This document shows, piece after piece, positions 35,086 to 43,356 of a stretch of 64,000 nucleotides of DNA. Location of the stretch: positions 3,100,001 to 3,164,000 of the forward strand of contig AP028876.1 of NCBI GenBank assembly GCA_036323355.1. Reading direction: 5' to 3'. The notes beneath the pieces are model-generated. The model ran no database searches. It saw nothing but the letters and a program-made list of their open reading frames with translations, and had not been told where the DNA came from. A program made the position numbers and the translations under genes. Position 1 is the stretch's first letter. Each line of letters starts with the position of its first letter. This DNA comes from Gottschalkiaceae bacterium SANA. GTDB lineage: Bacteria; Bacillota; Clostridia; Tissierellales; GPF-1.

Positions 35086-36024
35086 TTATTTCCTCAATCG
35101 CGGATCTAGTGCATCCCGAAGTCCATCTCCCATTACGTTAAAGCTCAGCATGGTCAAAGAGATCAGCAGGGCTGGAAAGAACAATTGATAGGGAAAGATC
35201 ATAATTTTTGATGCCCCATCCGAAGCCAAGGTGCCCCAACTTGCCATTGGCAAAGGAAGACCCAAGCCGATATAGCTTAAAAAGGCTTCGGCGAAAATCG
35301 CTCTTGGAATAATAAAGGCTAGGTTTGCAATAATTGGACTCATGGCATTGGGTACCAAGTGCTTGGTGATGATCCAAACATTCTTACCACCCATAGACTG
35401 GCTTGCCATGACATACTCCATCTCTTTCAATTGGAAGACCTGGCCTCTAAAAAGTCGGGCCATAGAAATCCAACCTGTTGCGGAAATGGCGATGATCACG
35501 GGCCAAATCCCTGGCTTCATGGCCAGAATCAAGAGAATCACCCAAAGCATTTGAGGTATTGCCGCAATAATTTCGCAAAAGCGCATCATAATGTTATCGA
35601 TCCCCCGGCCCAAATAACCGGCAATGCCACCGTATAAAATTCCAATGGTACTATTTAAGAAGGCAATAACAAAGGCGATAAACAAACTCACCCGCGCACC
35701 TTCCCAACACCTGACAAAAATATCTCGACCCAAATCATCGGTACCAAACCAATGGGCTGCCGATGGTTCATTGTTAACGGCGAAATAATCCTGTTCCTGA
35801 TAATCATAGGGACTTAACATGGGTGCAAATACAGCCATCAGTAAGATAAAAACCAATAGCAGTAAGGCCAGTGTTGCCGCTTTATTCTCTCTAAAACGCC
35901 GAAAGGCGTCCTTCCAATAACTTAACGATGGCCGACTGATTTTCTCAGCTGCCTCCGCATCACCCAATTGCGGTTCAAATAAATTCTGATCCATCAGGGT
36001 TTGATCCATATCCATTGTCTCCAT
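35086..36024 (-). CDS. oppC: Oligopeptide ABC transporter permease
   Basis: A 312-residue permease with an N-terminal cytoplasmic stretch of about 45 residues and six membrane helices. It has OppC-type features 'FGTDDLGRDIFVRCWEGARVSL' and the EAA-like loop 'MEYVMASQSMGGKNVWII'. A run of Gs (GGGGGGAGACAG) precedes the ATG. It forms the channel with OppB. Confidence 0.93.
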   Translation of the reverse strand: METMDMDQTLMDQNLFEPQLGDAEAAEKISRPSLSYWKDAFRRFRENKAATLALLLLVFILLMAVFAPMLSPYDYQEQDYFAVNNEPSAAHWFGTDDLGRDIFVRCWEGARVSLFIAFVIAFLNSTIGILYGGIAGYLGRGIDNIMMRFCEIIAAIPQMLWVILLILAMKPGIWPVIIAISATGWISMARLFRGQVFQLKEMEYVMASQSMGGKNVWIITKHLVPNAMSPIIANLAFIIPRAIFAEAFLSYIGLGLPLPMASWGTLASDGASKIMIFPYQLFFPALLISLTMLSFNVMGDGLRDALDPRLRK

Positions 36025-36036
36025 CTGTCTCCCCCC

Positions 36037-36957
36037 CTATTTCGCAATCCGGATTCTCGGATCAACAAGTCCATAAACAATATCCACAACAAAGTACATG
36101 ATGACTGTAATAAAGGAAAAGATAATGGTGAGCCCCATAATCATCGTATAATCCGAATTCTGAATGGCAATAATCAAGGCCTGGCCAATCCCCGGTATGT
36201 TGAAGATCTTTTCAATAACAAAGTTTCCCGTAATGGCACCTGCAAACATGGGTCCTAGGGAGGTTACCAAAGGCAAAAGCGAATTTCTTACCACATGCTT
36301 GGTAATGACTTCACCCTTTAATAAACCCTTGCTTCTTGCCGTGAAGACATAGTCCTGATTCAATACGTCCAGCATGCTGGAGCGAAGCATACGTGCATAG
36401 AAAGCCATATTCTGCATCATGGCTGCGGTAATCGGCAAAACAATAAAAACCAGGCCTCCCCAGCCTGCCACCTTGAAGATTGGGATCTTAACAGCGAAAG
36501 CATATTGCAGCAGGGAAGCAAATACAAAACTCGGCACCGATACACCAAGGATCGCTATGACAATAATCAAGTAGTCAAATCCCTTGCCGCGATTTAATGC
36601 TGCAATGATGCCAAAGACAATCCCGACAATACATCCTACCAGTATGCCGCCAAACCCGATCACTGCAGATTTTGGAATTCCATCCTGCACCTTGCCAATA
36701 ACCGACTGGCCCTTGTATTTCATGGAAATGCCAAAATCACCATGGATCAAGTTATTCATATAAATTGCGTACTGTGTCATCACAGGTTGATCAAGCCCGT
36801 ACTTGGCTTCCAAGTTCGCGCGGACCTCTTCCGGTGTTTCCCTCGGCAAGGCAAATGGATCGCCTGGCAGTGAATGCATCAAAAAAAAGGTAATGGTTGC
36901 AATGGTAAATAATGTAATAATCATGGAAATAAAGCGTTTTAGTATGTAAACTCCCAT
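36037..36957 (-). CDS. oppB: Oligopeptide ABC transporter permease
   Basis: A 306-residue permease, first gene of the long peptide operon. The start is ATG 36957 (AAAGGAGGACTTAT upstream); a longer frame would add 42 residues of leader sequence without a ribosome binding site. It has six helices, 'HSLPGDPFA' after the first helix (an OppB hallmark), and the conserved loop 'DYVFTARSKGL'. A strong promoter lies upstream at 37074-37102. Confidence 0.93.
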   Translation of the reverse strand: MGVYILKRFISMIITLFTIATITFFLMHSLPGDPFALPRETPEEVRANLEAKYGLDQPVMTQYAIYMNNLIHGDFGISMKYKGQSVIGKVQDGIPKSAVIGFGGILVGCIVGIVFGIIAALNRGKGFDYLIIVIAILGVSVPSFVFASLLQYAFAVKIPIFKVAGWGGLVFIVLPITAAMMQNMAFYARMLRSSMLDVLNQDYVFTARSKGLLKGEVITKHVVRNSLLPLVTSLGPMFAGAITGNFVIEKIFNIPGIGQALIIAIQNSDYTMIMGLTIIFSFITVIMYFVVDIVYGLVDPRIRIAK

Positions 36958-37073
36958 ATAAGTCCTCCTTTTCTGTCTAGTTCCATGGAAGAAAGCGATT
37001 TCCTCCGTCGCACAAGAAAAGCCGCTTTCCAAATTTATAACATTCGAAATACAACGACTCTTCTGATAATTTA

Positions 37074-37102
37074 ATCTTAGCACAAGATTTTTTTATCGTC
37101 AA
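37074..37102 (-). promoter_or_regulatory. Sigma-A promoter of the opp-peptidase operon
   Basis: On the minus strand, TTGACG (37097-37102) and TAAGAT (37074-37079) are separated by 17 bases. They lie about 120 bases before the oppB start. The AT-rich stretch upstream (37100-37135) may hold regulator sites. Confidence 0.7.
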
Positions 37103-37205
37103 TAAAATAATAACAAGATGATAAAATATTTTCATTTGCGAATCATTCTGTTACAATAGTGGTATCATTAGAAGATGTGAATGAAGATTGAACCGAGGAG
37201 GAAAC

Positions 37206-38294
37206 ATGAACGAACAAGAAAAGTGCGCAAAGGACATCCTATTAAAAGCTGGATTTTCACCAAAAAAAATCCACTATATTCCTGAAGGATCCAATCACGA
37301 TGTATTTTTGATCACGATGGAAGATGGAAAAGAAGAAATTCTGAAACTGCCTAGTCAGCGCTACACGGAAGACAATGGCCATACAGACACCCTGTTTGGT
37401 GGTGAACTCTCCCTGAAAAGAGAATCCTCGCTCTATCATCTGGCACGAAATGCGGGGGTCGCTGCGCCGGAGGTTTTCTCTTGGTCTCCAGCAGACCCAG
37501 CTTATATCTTAATGGAGAAGATGCCTGGCAAGTCCTATGTATCTTTCCTGGAAGACTCGAATTTCTCAAAAAAAGCATTCCTAGACTCTCTATCGGCTTT
37601 GGGCGCGGACTTTGCAAAAATCCATCAAATCCGATTTGATTTTTTTGGCGACATTCAGGGAGAAAGAGAGGTTACGCCAGCAGGCTTTACAAACTTCGCT
37701 GACCGTTTCGGCTCTATTATGGAAATGCGCATCGATAAGGCAGAAAAGAAAGGCGCCCTTGTGGCCAAGGAGGCCGCTGGCGCTCGACAATTTTTCCGTC
37801 AAAAATTTGAAAACCTTCGGCCGCTTCTGGATCGACAAGTCAAGCCGCCTACTATGGTCTTCACCGATATGCATGCCGATAATTTCTTTGTGGATGAAGA
37901 TGGCTTACCTTCTGGGTATTTTGATCTGGAATCCGCTCAAGCGGCACCAGCAGAACTCGAATTTTACGGCTTTCGCTTTTTTCTCTTCAACTATTACGAC
38001 CAAGCCACTTTTGCACAAGCTGAAGCCGCATTTTTTACCGGATACGAGGCTGCCGGTGGTCCCTTTGCCCCAAAAACAAAAGAAGATCATCAATTAATCG
38101 ACCTGCTGGCGGGTTGCAGGCTTCTTGAACTGACAGAGTCTTATTGGGGCTATATCGACGGACTACGGGACAATTGGGCCGTGGAGATCAAGTCCATTCT
38201 TCTCGATTACTTACAAACAGGTATTGTTGACTATGTGTCTTTGGCTGATGTCTTTCGCCCCAAGACCGGCCAACCTAAACAACCCAATGCATAA
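37206..38294 (+). CDS. Aminoglycoside-phosphotransferase-fold small-molecule kinase
   Basis: A 362-residue kinase of the APH / choline-kinase fold. The N-lobe has 'NHDVFLITMEDGKEEILKLP' with the ATP-binding Lys. The Brenner-type catalytic motif is 'FTDMHADNFFVDEDG', and the metal-binding Asp lies in 'GYFDLESAQ'. The ATG at 37206 follows GAGGAGGAAAC. Members phosphorylate antibiotics, choline, sugars or amino-sugar derivatives, and the target here cannot be deduced. It is transcribed divergently from the peptide operon and ends in a terminator, so it is a separate unit. Confidence 0.85.
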   Translation: MNEQEKCAKDILLKAGFSPKKIHYIPEGSNHDVFLITMEDGKEEILKLPSQRYTEDNGHTDTLFGGELSLKRESSLYHLARNAGVAAPEVFSWSPADPAYILMEKMPGKSYVSFLEDSNFSKKAFLDSLSALGADFAKIHQIRFDFFGDIQGEREVTPAGFTNFADRFGSIMEMRIDKAEKKGALVAKEAAGARQFFRQKFENLRPLLDRQVKPPTMVFTDMHADNFFVDEDGLPSGYFDLESAQAAPAELEFYGFRFFLFNYYDQATFAQAEAAFFTGYEAAGGPFAPKTKEDHQLIDLLAGCRLLELTESYWGYIDGLRDNWAVEIKSILLDYLQTGIVDYVSLADVFRPKTGQPKQPNA

Positions 38295-38343
38295 AAAAGA
38301 GCCAAATCAGTCCGAGAGTGTCCTCTCCCTGCTTTGGCTCTTT
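38293..38343 (+). terminator. Rho-independent terminator
   Basis: An 11-bp stem AAAGAGCCAAA/TTTGGCTCTTT begins in the stop region of the kinase gene and ends at 38343. Confidence 0.8.
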
Positions 38344-38402
38344 GACTTTACTTGCGAATGACATCAGCATAAAAAAAATCTGTAAAAAAACAAATGAGAG
38401 TA

Positions 38403-38450
38403 TTGACAGCTTGTATACAATGGTATACGCTTGTATTACGAACGTATACA
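38403..38450 (+). promoter_or_regulatory. Promoter with phased GTATAC operator array
   Basis: TTGACA (38403-38408) is followed by GTATAC at 38413, 38423 and 38444 and by GTATTAC at 38433, so half-sites recur every 10-11 bases. The outer ends, TTGTATAC and GTATACAA, form an inverted pair. This looks like a cooperative repressor or activator site covering the -10 region of the gene at 38471. Confidence 0.6.
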
Positions 38451-38470
38451 ATATCTTAAAGGAGATTTTT

Positions 38471-39124
38471 ATGGCTAAAACATTTAGAAATTCTAAAGCA
38501 ATAAAATTTATTGATAAACTTAGACAATTACGACAAGCAGAACTCAAACACAGCCTAATTCTTGGCAATCATTTGCAAGAACAATTCCAGGAGCTATTTG
38601 AAAACTCTGATTCCAATGAGCCAATTGATCTGTATGGTCTCATCGATGCAATTACAAATCATAGTTATAAAGAAGATGGACTTTCCTTCTCTCACTCTCA
38701 ATTTTCTTTTTTCCATGAAACGATGTATCACTTTGGATGCACGGGTGCTATTGAAACCGTTATTAAAGAGATGGGGGATTTTTTTGATTTGGATATCCCC
38801 GAACGAACCACTGGTAAAAGTGCTTTGGAAAACTATCAGATTAAATTGATTGATACAAACGATTACAGCACTACACCAAGAGAGTTCTATCTAATTATCG
38901 GAGGGATGGATGAATCCTATCCCGAGGAGGTTCGAAAGGAAATTGCTCAACACTGCACCGAAGTATTCTTGAATTTCTTTGAAGCGGATACAGTTTCCCA
39001 AACAGATAATGGTTTTATTATCCAAACTGCTCTTCAAAATATTCCCACTATATCGATGGAATTAAACAATCGGAATATCGCTATTTATGGAATGATTCCG
39101 ATTGAAACCAAGGATAAAAACTAA
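38471..39124 (+). CDS. Unknown soluble protein under a phased operator
   Basis: A 217-residue protein with no family I recognise. The ATG at 38471 follows AAAGGAG; a longer frame from 38318 would overlap the preceding terminator. The N-terminus is basic and helical (FRNSKAIKFIDKLRQLRQAE), the middle is acidic, and the C-terminal half alternates strands and helices ('REFYLIIGGMDESYPEEV', 'TISMELNNRNIAIYGMIPI'). There is no signal peptide or membrane segment. A basic head on an acidic body and a palindromic operator array in front suggest a self-regulating DNA-associated protein, but this is inference only. Confidence 0.55.
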   Translation: MAKTFRNSKAIKFIDKLRQLRQAELKHSLILGNHLQEQFQELFENSDSNEPIDLYGLIDAITNHSYKEDGLSFSHSQFSFFHETMYHFGCTGAIETVIKEMGDFFDLDIPERTTGKSALENYQIKLIDTNDYSTTPREFYLIIGGMDESYPEEVRKEIAQHCTEVFLNFFEADTVSQTDNGFIIQTALQNIPTISMELNNRNIAIYGMIPIETKDKN

Positions 39125-39264
39125 CTTAAAATCTCCAATTGCTTGCAAAAACTCACCTAACTCATCAGATACCCATTCCCTTTTTCTTTTGAGATGATTC
39201 CTTTAACTCTTAAACGAATCATGAATTTAAGATCTAGGCTAGAGACATGGCATCCGCCTTCCGG

Positions 39265-39270
39265 TATACT
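39265..39270 (+). promoter_or_regulatory. -10 box of the flavoprotein gene
   Basis: TATACT in CCGGTATACTAAAATT lies about 30 bases before the ATG at 39299. The -35 region is weak. Confidence 0.45.
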
Positions 39271-39298
39271 AAAATTACCACACTTATTGGAGGTTTAC

Positions 39299-40408
39299 AT
39301 GTACGATATTGCCATTATCGGCGCAGGACCAGCCGGCAGCAATCTGGCTCGCCTCCTTGCCCAACAAACTCAAATGAAAATCTGCCTCATCGATAAGAGA
39401 CCCTTGCAAGTCTCATCGGATGTATCCATTGGCGCTCGCCGAAAGGCTTGCGGCGGACTTTTATCGCCCGATGCCCAAAAGATGCTGGCGCGACAGGGCT
39501 TGACTATACCGGTCTCTATCCTAGAGGACCCCCAGCTATTCAGCGTGCGTACCATCGATTTTGACAACAAGCTGGAAAACCATTATCAGCGCCATTATTT
39601 AAATATGGATCGAGAAAAATTCGATCGCTTCCTTTATCATCTTGTGCCCAACTGGGTAGAGAAAAAACAAGGTGTCGTTTTTGACGTAAAAAAGCGGGAC
39701 ACCCATTGGTCCCTTCAGGTTCGCGATGACGGACAGATCCAGTCCATTCAAGCGAAAAACCTGATTGCAGCCGATGGAGCAAATTCTTTTTTAAGACGCA
39801 CCTTTGCTTCAGACTTTCCCCGTCCTAAGCGATATATCAGCATGCAAAAATGGTATCCCCTGCATGCTTCCATGCCATATTATACGGGGATTTTCGATTC
39901 TGAGGTAACCGACTACTATTCCTGGACAATCCAAAAAGATGATCAAATTATATTAGGTACAGCTTTGCCAGTAGGCGAACCCGTCCATGAACGATTTGAA
40001 ATTTTGAGAAAAAAGGTGGAAGAACATTTACAGATTCCCTTAAGAGAAGAAAACCGTACCGAGGGCGCTTTTCTAGAGCGAATCACCCATGTCAATCAAT
40101 TGCTTTGGGCAAAAGACGGAATCTTTTATGTGGGAGAAGCCGCCGGTGCTGCCAGCCCCACTTCAGCAGAGGGCTTCAGCTATGCCCTGCAATCTTCTTT
40201 GTACCTTGCCGAAGAACTTGTAAAAGGCAGAAATGGACTTGAACACCGTTACCGCAAACGATGCCGAAAGATTCAATTGAAACTCTTGGCCAAGCAAATA
40301 AAATCACCTGCCATGTACCATCTAGGGATTAGAAAACTAGCCATGCAATCCAAACTATCGGCGATTTCCATGACCAATCCATCTGGATTTTCAAATTCCT
40401 CTCAATAA
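39299..40408 (+). CDS. FAD-dependent oxidoreductase, geranylgeranyl-reductase-like
   Basis: A 369-residue flavoprotein. It has the N-terminal Rossmann FAD motif YDIAIIGAGPAGSNLARLLA, a Cys-Gly-Gly loop (RKACGGLLSPDAQ), 'LIAADGANSFLRRTF' and the second FAD motif 'FYVGEAAGAASPTSAEGFSYAL'. The layout matches geranylgeranyl reductase / PHBH-type oxidoreductases, which reduce isoprenoid double bonds or hydroxylate aromatics. The ATG at 39299 is chosen for GGAGGTTTAC; the frame is open upstream but has no ribosome binding site. It is a monogenic unit with a strong terminator. The substrate is unknown. Confidence 0.8.
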   Translation: MYDIAIIGAGPAGSNLARLLAQQTQMKICLIDKRPLQVSSDVSIGARRKACGGLLSPDAQKMLARQGLTIPVSILEDPQLFSVRTIDFDNKLENHYQRHYLNMDREKFDRFLYHLVPNWVEKKQGVVFDVKKRDTHWSLQVRDDGQIQSIQAKNLIAADGANSFLRRTFASDFPRPKRYISMQKWYPLHASMPYYTGIFDSEVTDYYSWTIQKDDQIILGTALPVGEPVHERFEILRKKVEEHLQIPLREENRTEGAFLERITHVNQLLWAKDGIFYVGEAAGAASPTSAEGFSYALQSSLYLAEELVKGRNGLEHRYRKRCRKIQLKLLAKQIKSPAMYHLGIRKLAMQSKLSAISMTNPSGFSNSSQ

Positions 40409-40417
40409 TTCAAAAAG

Positions 40418-40456
40418 GGCAAGTGCGAAACCGTTTCAGTTTCGCACTTGCCTTTT
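40418..40456 (+). terminator. Rho-independent terminator
   Basis: A 14-bp perfect stem GGCAAGTGCGAAAC/GTTTCGCACTTGCC with a 7-base loop is followed by TTTTC. Confidence 0.92.
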
Positions 40457-40582
40457 CTTGATTTCCTTTACTAACTAAAGATTAACTCTTTTTAAAACTT
40501 ATCGCACCTTGACTACTTATTCTCTTTTCATGCTTCTTCCACCTGTGGTACAATAAATTATTGACTTATGGAGGAGCGCCCA

Positions 40583-43318
40583 ATGCCTGGTATACGTAGA
40601 ACAGACATCAAATACATTCTTCGACTCTTTCTTTTGATCTATATTCCCATCGGCCTATTAAGCTTCTCTTCTTATCACCTGCGTTTTCTCAATGAATTTG
40701 AGCAAACCCATGACCTGCTCTTACAAGATCAAGATCAGTATTTATCTTCAATGGAACGCGTTATCGATCTTCAATACGAAAAACTTTACCAAGATCTTTT
40801 TGTGCTGGTCAGCGCCAATGAAATGATCACTTATAAATCCAAACAAACCCCGGAAAGCCAACAAGATCTTGAACTGCTTTTTTTACGCATCGCAAAATCA
40901 AAAAACAGTTTCGATCAAATCCGATTTCTCGATGAAAGAGGCCAAGAAATCATCCGCGTAAACAGTAGGGAAAACGAGCCTACACTCATGCCGGCCGAAC
41001 AATTGCAAAACAAGCAAACTCGGTACTATTTTCAAGAAACGAGTCTTTTAAAGGAAAATGAAATCTATGTAAGCGACATGGATTTAAATATGGAATATCA
41101 AGAGGTGGAAGTTCCTCACAAGCCCATGATTCGAGTCTCAACACCGCTGTTTGATTCTCAAGATCAATTTATGGGCATTGCAATTATCAACTATCATGCC
41201 GGCAGTCTTCTCGCCCTCTTCGAACAAGAGGTCCAGGAACATTATGATTTTCGGCTGCATGCTCATGTCTTAAATAACAATGGCTACTACCTCTTCCATC
41301 CCGATCCTCAAATGGGCTTTGGTTTTATGTTGGATGGCAAGGAAAACAATACGCTTTCCAAAGAAGACCCCTCCTTCTGGGCAGACATGCAAGAAGCCGA
41401 TCAAGGTAGTCATCAACATGATAATCAACTCTACACCTTCCATCGAATGACGCCCGGGCTCAACACCGATAAATCTGTCGTCAATAAAAGCCCTTGGATT
41501 CTTATGGCGCATACGGATCTTACACAAACCCCACTTCTAGCCAACAACATCTTTGGTGGTTTGGAGAAACGTGATTTTCTTGATCTTCTAGGCCTTGCCG
41601 TTCTCGCCTTCATACTCTCGATTTTTGTCTACTATCTAAAGAAGGACAAACGTCAATTGTTGCTTGCAGGCAAAATAATTACCAGCACCCACAATGCTGT
41701 TTTGGTGACGAATCATAAGAACCGCATCCTGAGTGTCAATGAAGCCTTTGAAAAAATAACAGGTTTTAAGAAAGAAGAAGTGATCGGCCAATCTCCAAAT
41801 ATGTTTAAGTCCGGTAAAGAAAGTCGCAGTTTTTACAGGAAAATGTGGCAAGAACTCGATCATACTGGAGAATGGGAAGGGGAACTTTGGGACCTGAAAA
41901 AAAATGGTGTTTTTTATCCCAAGACCATGCGGATCTCTGCTATCCGCGAGGGCTATACCAATCGAGCCACCATGTATATCGGAATTTTTACGGACTTAAC
42001 TTCTCTCAAGCAGGAACCAGTAATATCCAATCATTTGCAGTACCATGGTCAAGACACTCAATTGCCAAGTGAACCGCTTTTAAGCCGGCTATTAGAAAAC
42101 AACATCAAGGACAGAAAGGCAGACCTGTTTCTACTCTGCTTTCGTATTTTAAATAATAACTTTGAGTCTTTGGAAAAAACCGAATCTCGACAACTAATCG
42201 AAGGGGTTTTATCGAGAATCCGAATGACCTTAAAGCCTGAGGATCTACTTGCACAAACGGGACGGAATCAATTTGTTCTTTCGCCAGCTAACATCCATGA
42301 AAAGAAACACATGGATGCATACCTAGAGCGTTTCTTTACCCTATGCAAGCAACCCATCTCCCATAAGGGGGAGACTTTTACGCTTAAAATTAAAGGTGGA
42401 ATTACCCGATTTCCACAGGATGCCAGCAATTCCTATGACCTTTTGGTTAATGGATATCTTGCCATGACCAATGCCTTCCGCTTCCCTAATGTGGACTATC
42501 AATACTTTTCTCATGAAATCAAGAATAAGTCAGATTATGACTTTACCATTGAAAGTAACTTGCAAGCAGCCTTAAGAAAACAAGAATTCCACCTGGTCTA
42601 TCAACCTCAGATCGATCTGGAAAATAGTCAAGTAATTGGTGCTGAAGCCCTGATTCGATGGAATCACCCAAGCTTGGGGATGATTCCTCCATCAAAATTC
42701 ATTCCCATCGCCGAACGCTCTGGCTTTATTGTTACACTGGGTTATTGGATTATCAAGACGGCTTTTCGGGAACTTAGTGAAATCCATTCAGAATTGCCAG
42801 ATGATTTTAGACTCTCCATTAACCTTTCAGTTTTGCAATTTAATGATCATCACCTACTTGATTTTGTTATTCAAACGGGAGCCCTTTACCATATTGATTT
42901 TGAACAAATTGAAATTGAAATTACCGAAACTGTCCTTATGTCCGACATAGATACCATCCATCAAACCATAGAAGCCTTCCACCAGATTGGTATCTCTGTG
43001 GCCATTGATGATTTTGGCACCGGTTTTTCTTCCTTAAGTTACTTGAATAAGTTGCCCATCAATAAACTGAAGGTGGATCGCACCTTTATCCGCCACTATC
43101 CAGAAACGGATGACGGAAAAATGGTATCGATCATCGCTGATCTTGCCCGAAACCTGAATCTGAAGCTACTCATGGAAGGCGCCGAAACTCAAGATCAAAT
43201 TGAATTCTTGCGTACACTCGGCTACAACTATGTTCAAGGCTACTATTATGCCAAACCCCTAATCAAGGACGACTTCTCTTTGTATTTGGAAGAAACAAAA
43301 AAACCACCAATTGATTAA
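40583..43318 (+). CDS. dCache-PAS-(degenerate GGDEF)-EAL cyclic-di-GMP phosphodiesterase
   Basis: A 911-residue membrane signalling protein. An N-terminal helix (LFLLIYIPIGLLSF), an extracellular dCache-like sensor of about 300 residues, and a second helix (FLDLLGLAVLAFILSIFVYYL) lead to a PAS domain ('GKIITSTHNAVLVTNHKNRI'). A GGDEF-like region follows with TGRNQFVL where GGDEF should be, so it is not a cyclase. The EAL domain is intact: EALIRW, 'INLSVLQF', 'EIEITETVL', DDFGTG, 'KLKVDRTFI' and 'QGYYYAKPL'. It should degrade cyclic-di-GMP to pGpG in response to an outside ligand. ATG 40583 lies seven bases after GGAGGA and is preferred over the ATG at 40568. Confidence 0.92.
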   Translation: MPGIRRTDIKYILRLFLLIYIPIGLLSFSSYHLRFLNEFEQTHDLLLQDQDQYLSSMERVIDLQYEKLYQDLFVLVSANEMITYKSKQTPESQQDLELLFLRIAKSKNSFDQIRFLDERGQEIIRVNSRENEPTLMPAEQLQNKQTRYYFQETSLLKENEIYVSDMDLNMEYQEVEVPHKPMIRVSTPLFDSQDQFMGIAIINYHAGSLLALFEQEVQEHYDFRLHAHVLNNNGYYLFHPDPQMGFGFMLDGKENNTLSKEDPSFWADMQEADQGSHQHDNQLYTFHRMTPGLNTDKSVVNKSPWILMAHTDLTQTPLLANNIFGGLEKRDFLDLLGLAVLAFILSIFVYYLKKDKRQLLLAGKIITSTHNAVLVTNHKNRILSVNEAFEKITGFKKEEVIGQSPNMFKSGKESRSFYRKMWQELDHTGEWEGELWDLKKNGVFYPKTMRISAIREGYTNRATMYIGIFTDLTSLKQEPVISNHLQYHGQDTQLPSEPLLSRLLENNIKDRKADLFLLCFRILNNNFESLEKTESRQLIEGVLSRIRMTLKPEDLLAQTGRNQFVLSPANIHEKKHMDAYLERFFTLCKQPISHKGETFTLKIKGGITRFPQDASNSYDLLVNGYLAMTNAFRFPNVDYQYFSHEIKNKSDYDFTIESNLQAALRKQEFHLVYQPQIDLENSQVIGAEALIRWNHPSLGMIPPSKFIPIAERSGFIVTLGYWIIKTAFRELSEIHSELPDDFRLSINLSVLQFNDHHLLDFVIQTGALYHIDFEQIEIEITETVLMSDIDTIHQTIEAFHQIGISVAIDDFGTGFSSLSYLNKLPINKLKVDRTFIRHYPETDDGKMVSIIADLARNLNLKLLMEGAETQDQIEFLRTLGYNYVQGYYYAKPLIKDDFSLYLEETKKPPID

Positions 43319-43356
43319 AAAAAGGCCACAGATAATAAAAATCTGTGGCTGTTCTT
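43319..43356. terminator. Bidirectional terminator between convergent genes
   Basis: Stem GCCACAGAT/ATCTGTGGC (43325-43333 with 43341-43349) is flanked by an A-run on the left and a T-rich tail on the right. It serves the EAL gene and the convergent histidine kinase gene. Confidence 0.8.

Noticed and set aside
36037-37083. 42 extra residues at the OppB N-terminus
   Set aside because: The extension lacks a ribosome binding site and overlaps the promoter region; AAAGGAGGACTTAT marks ATG 36957.
38318-38470. Extended N-terminus of the unknown 217-residue protein
   Set aside because: It would overlap the terminator of the preceding gene and the operator array, and it lacks a ribosome binding site; ATG 38471 has AAAGGAG.
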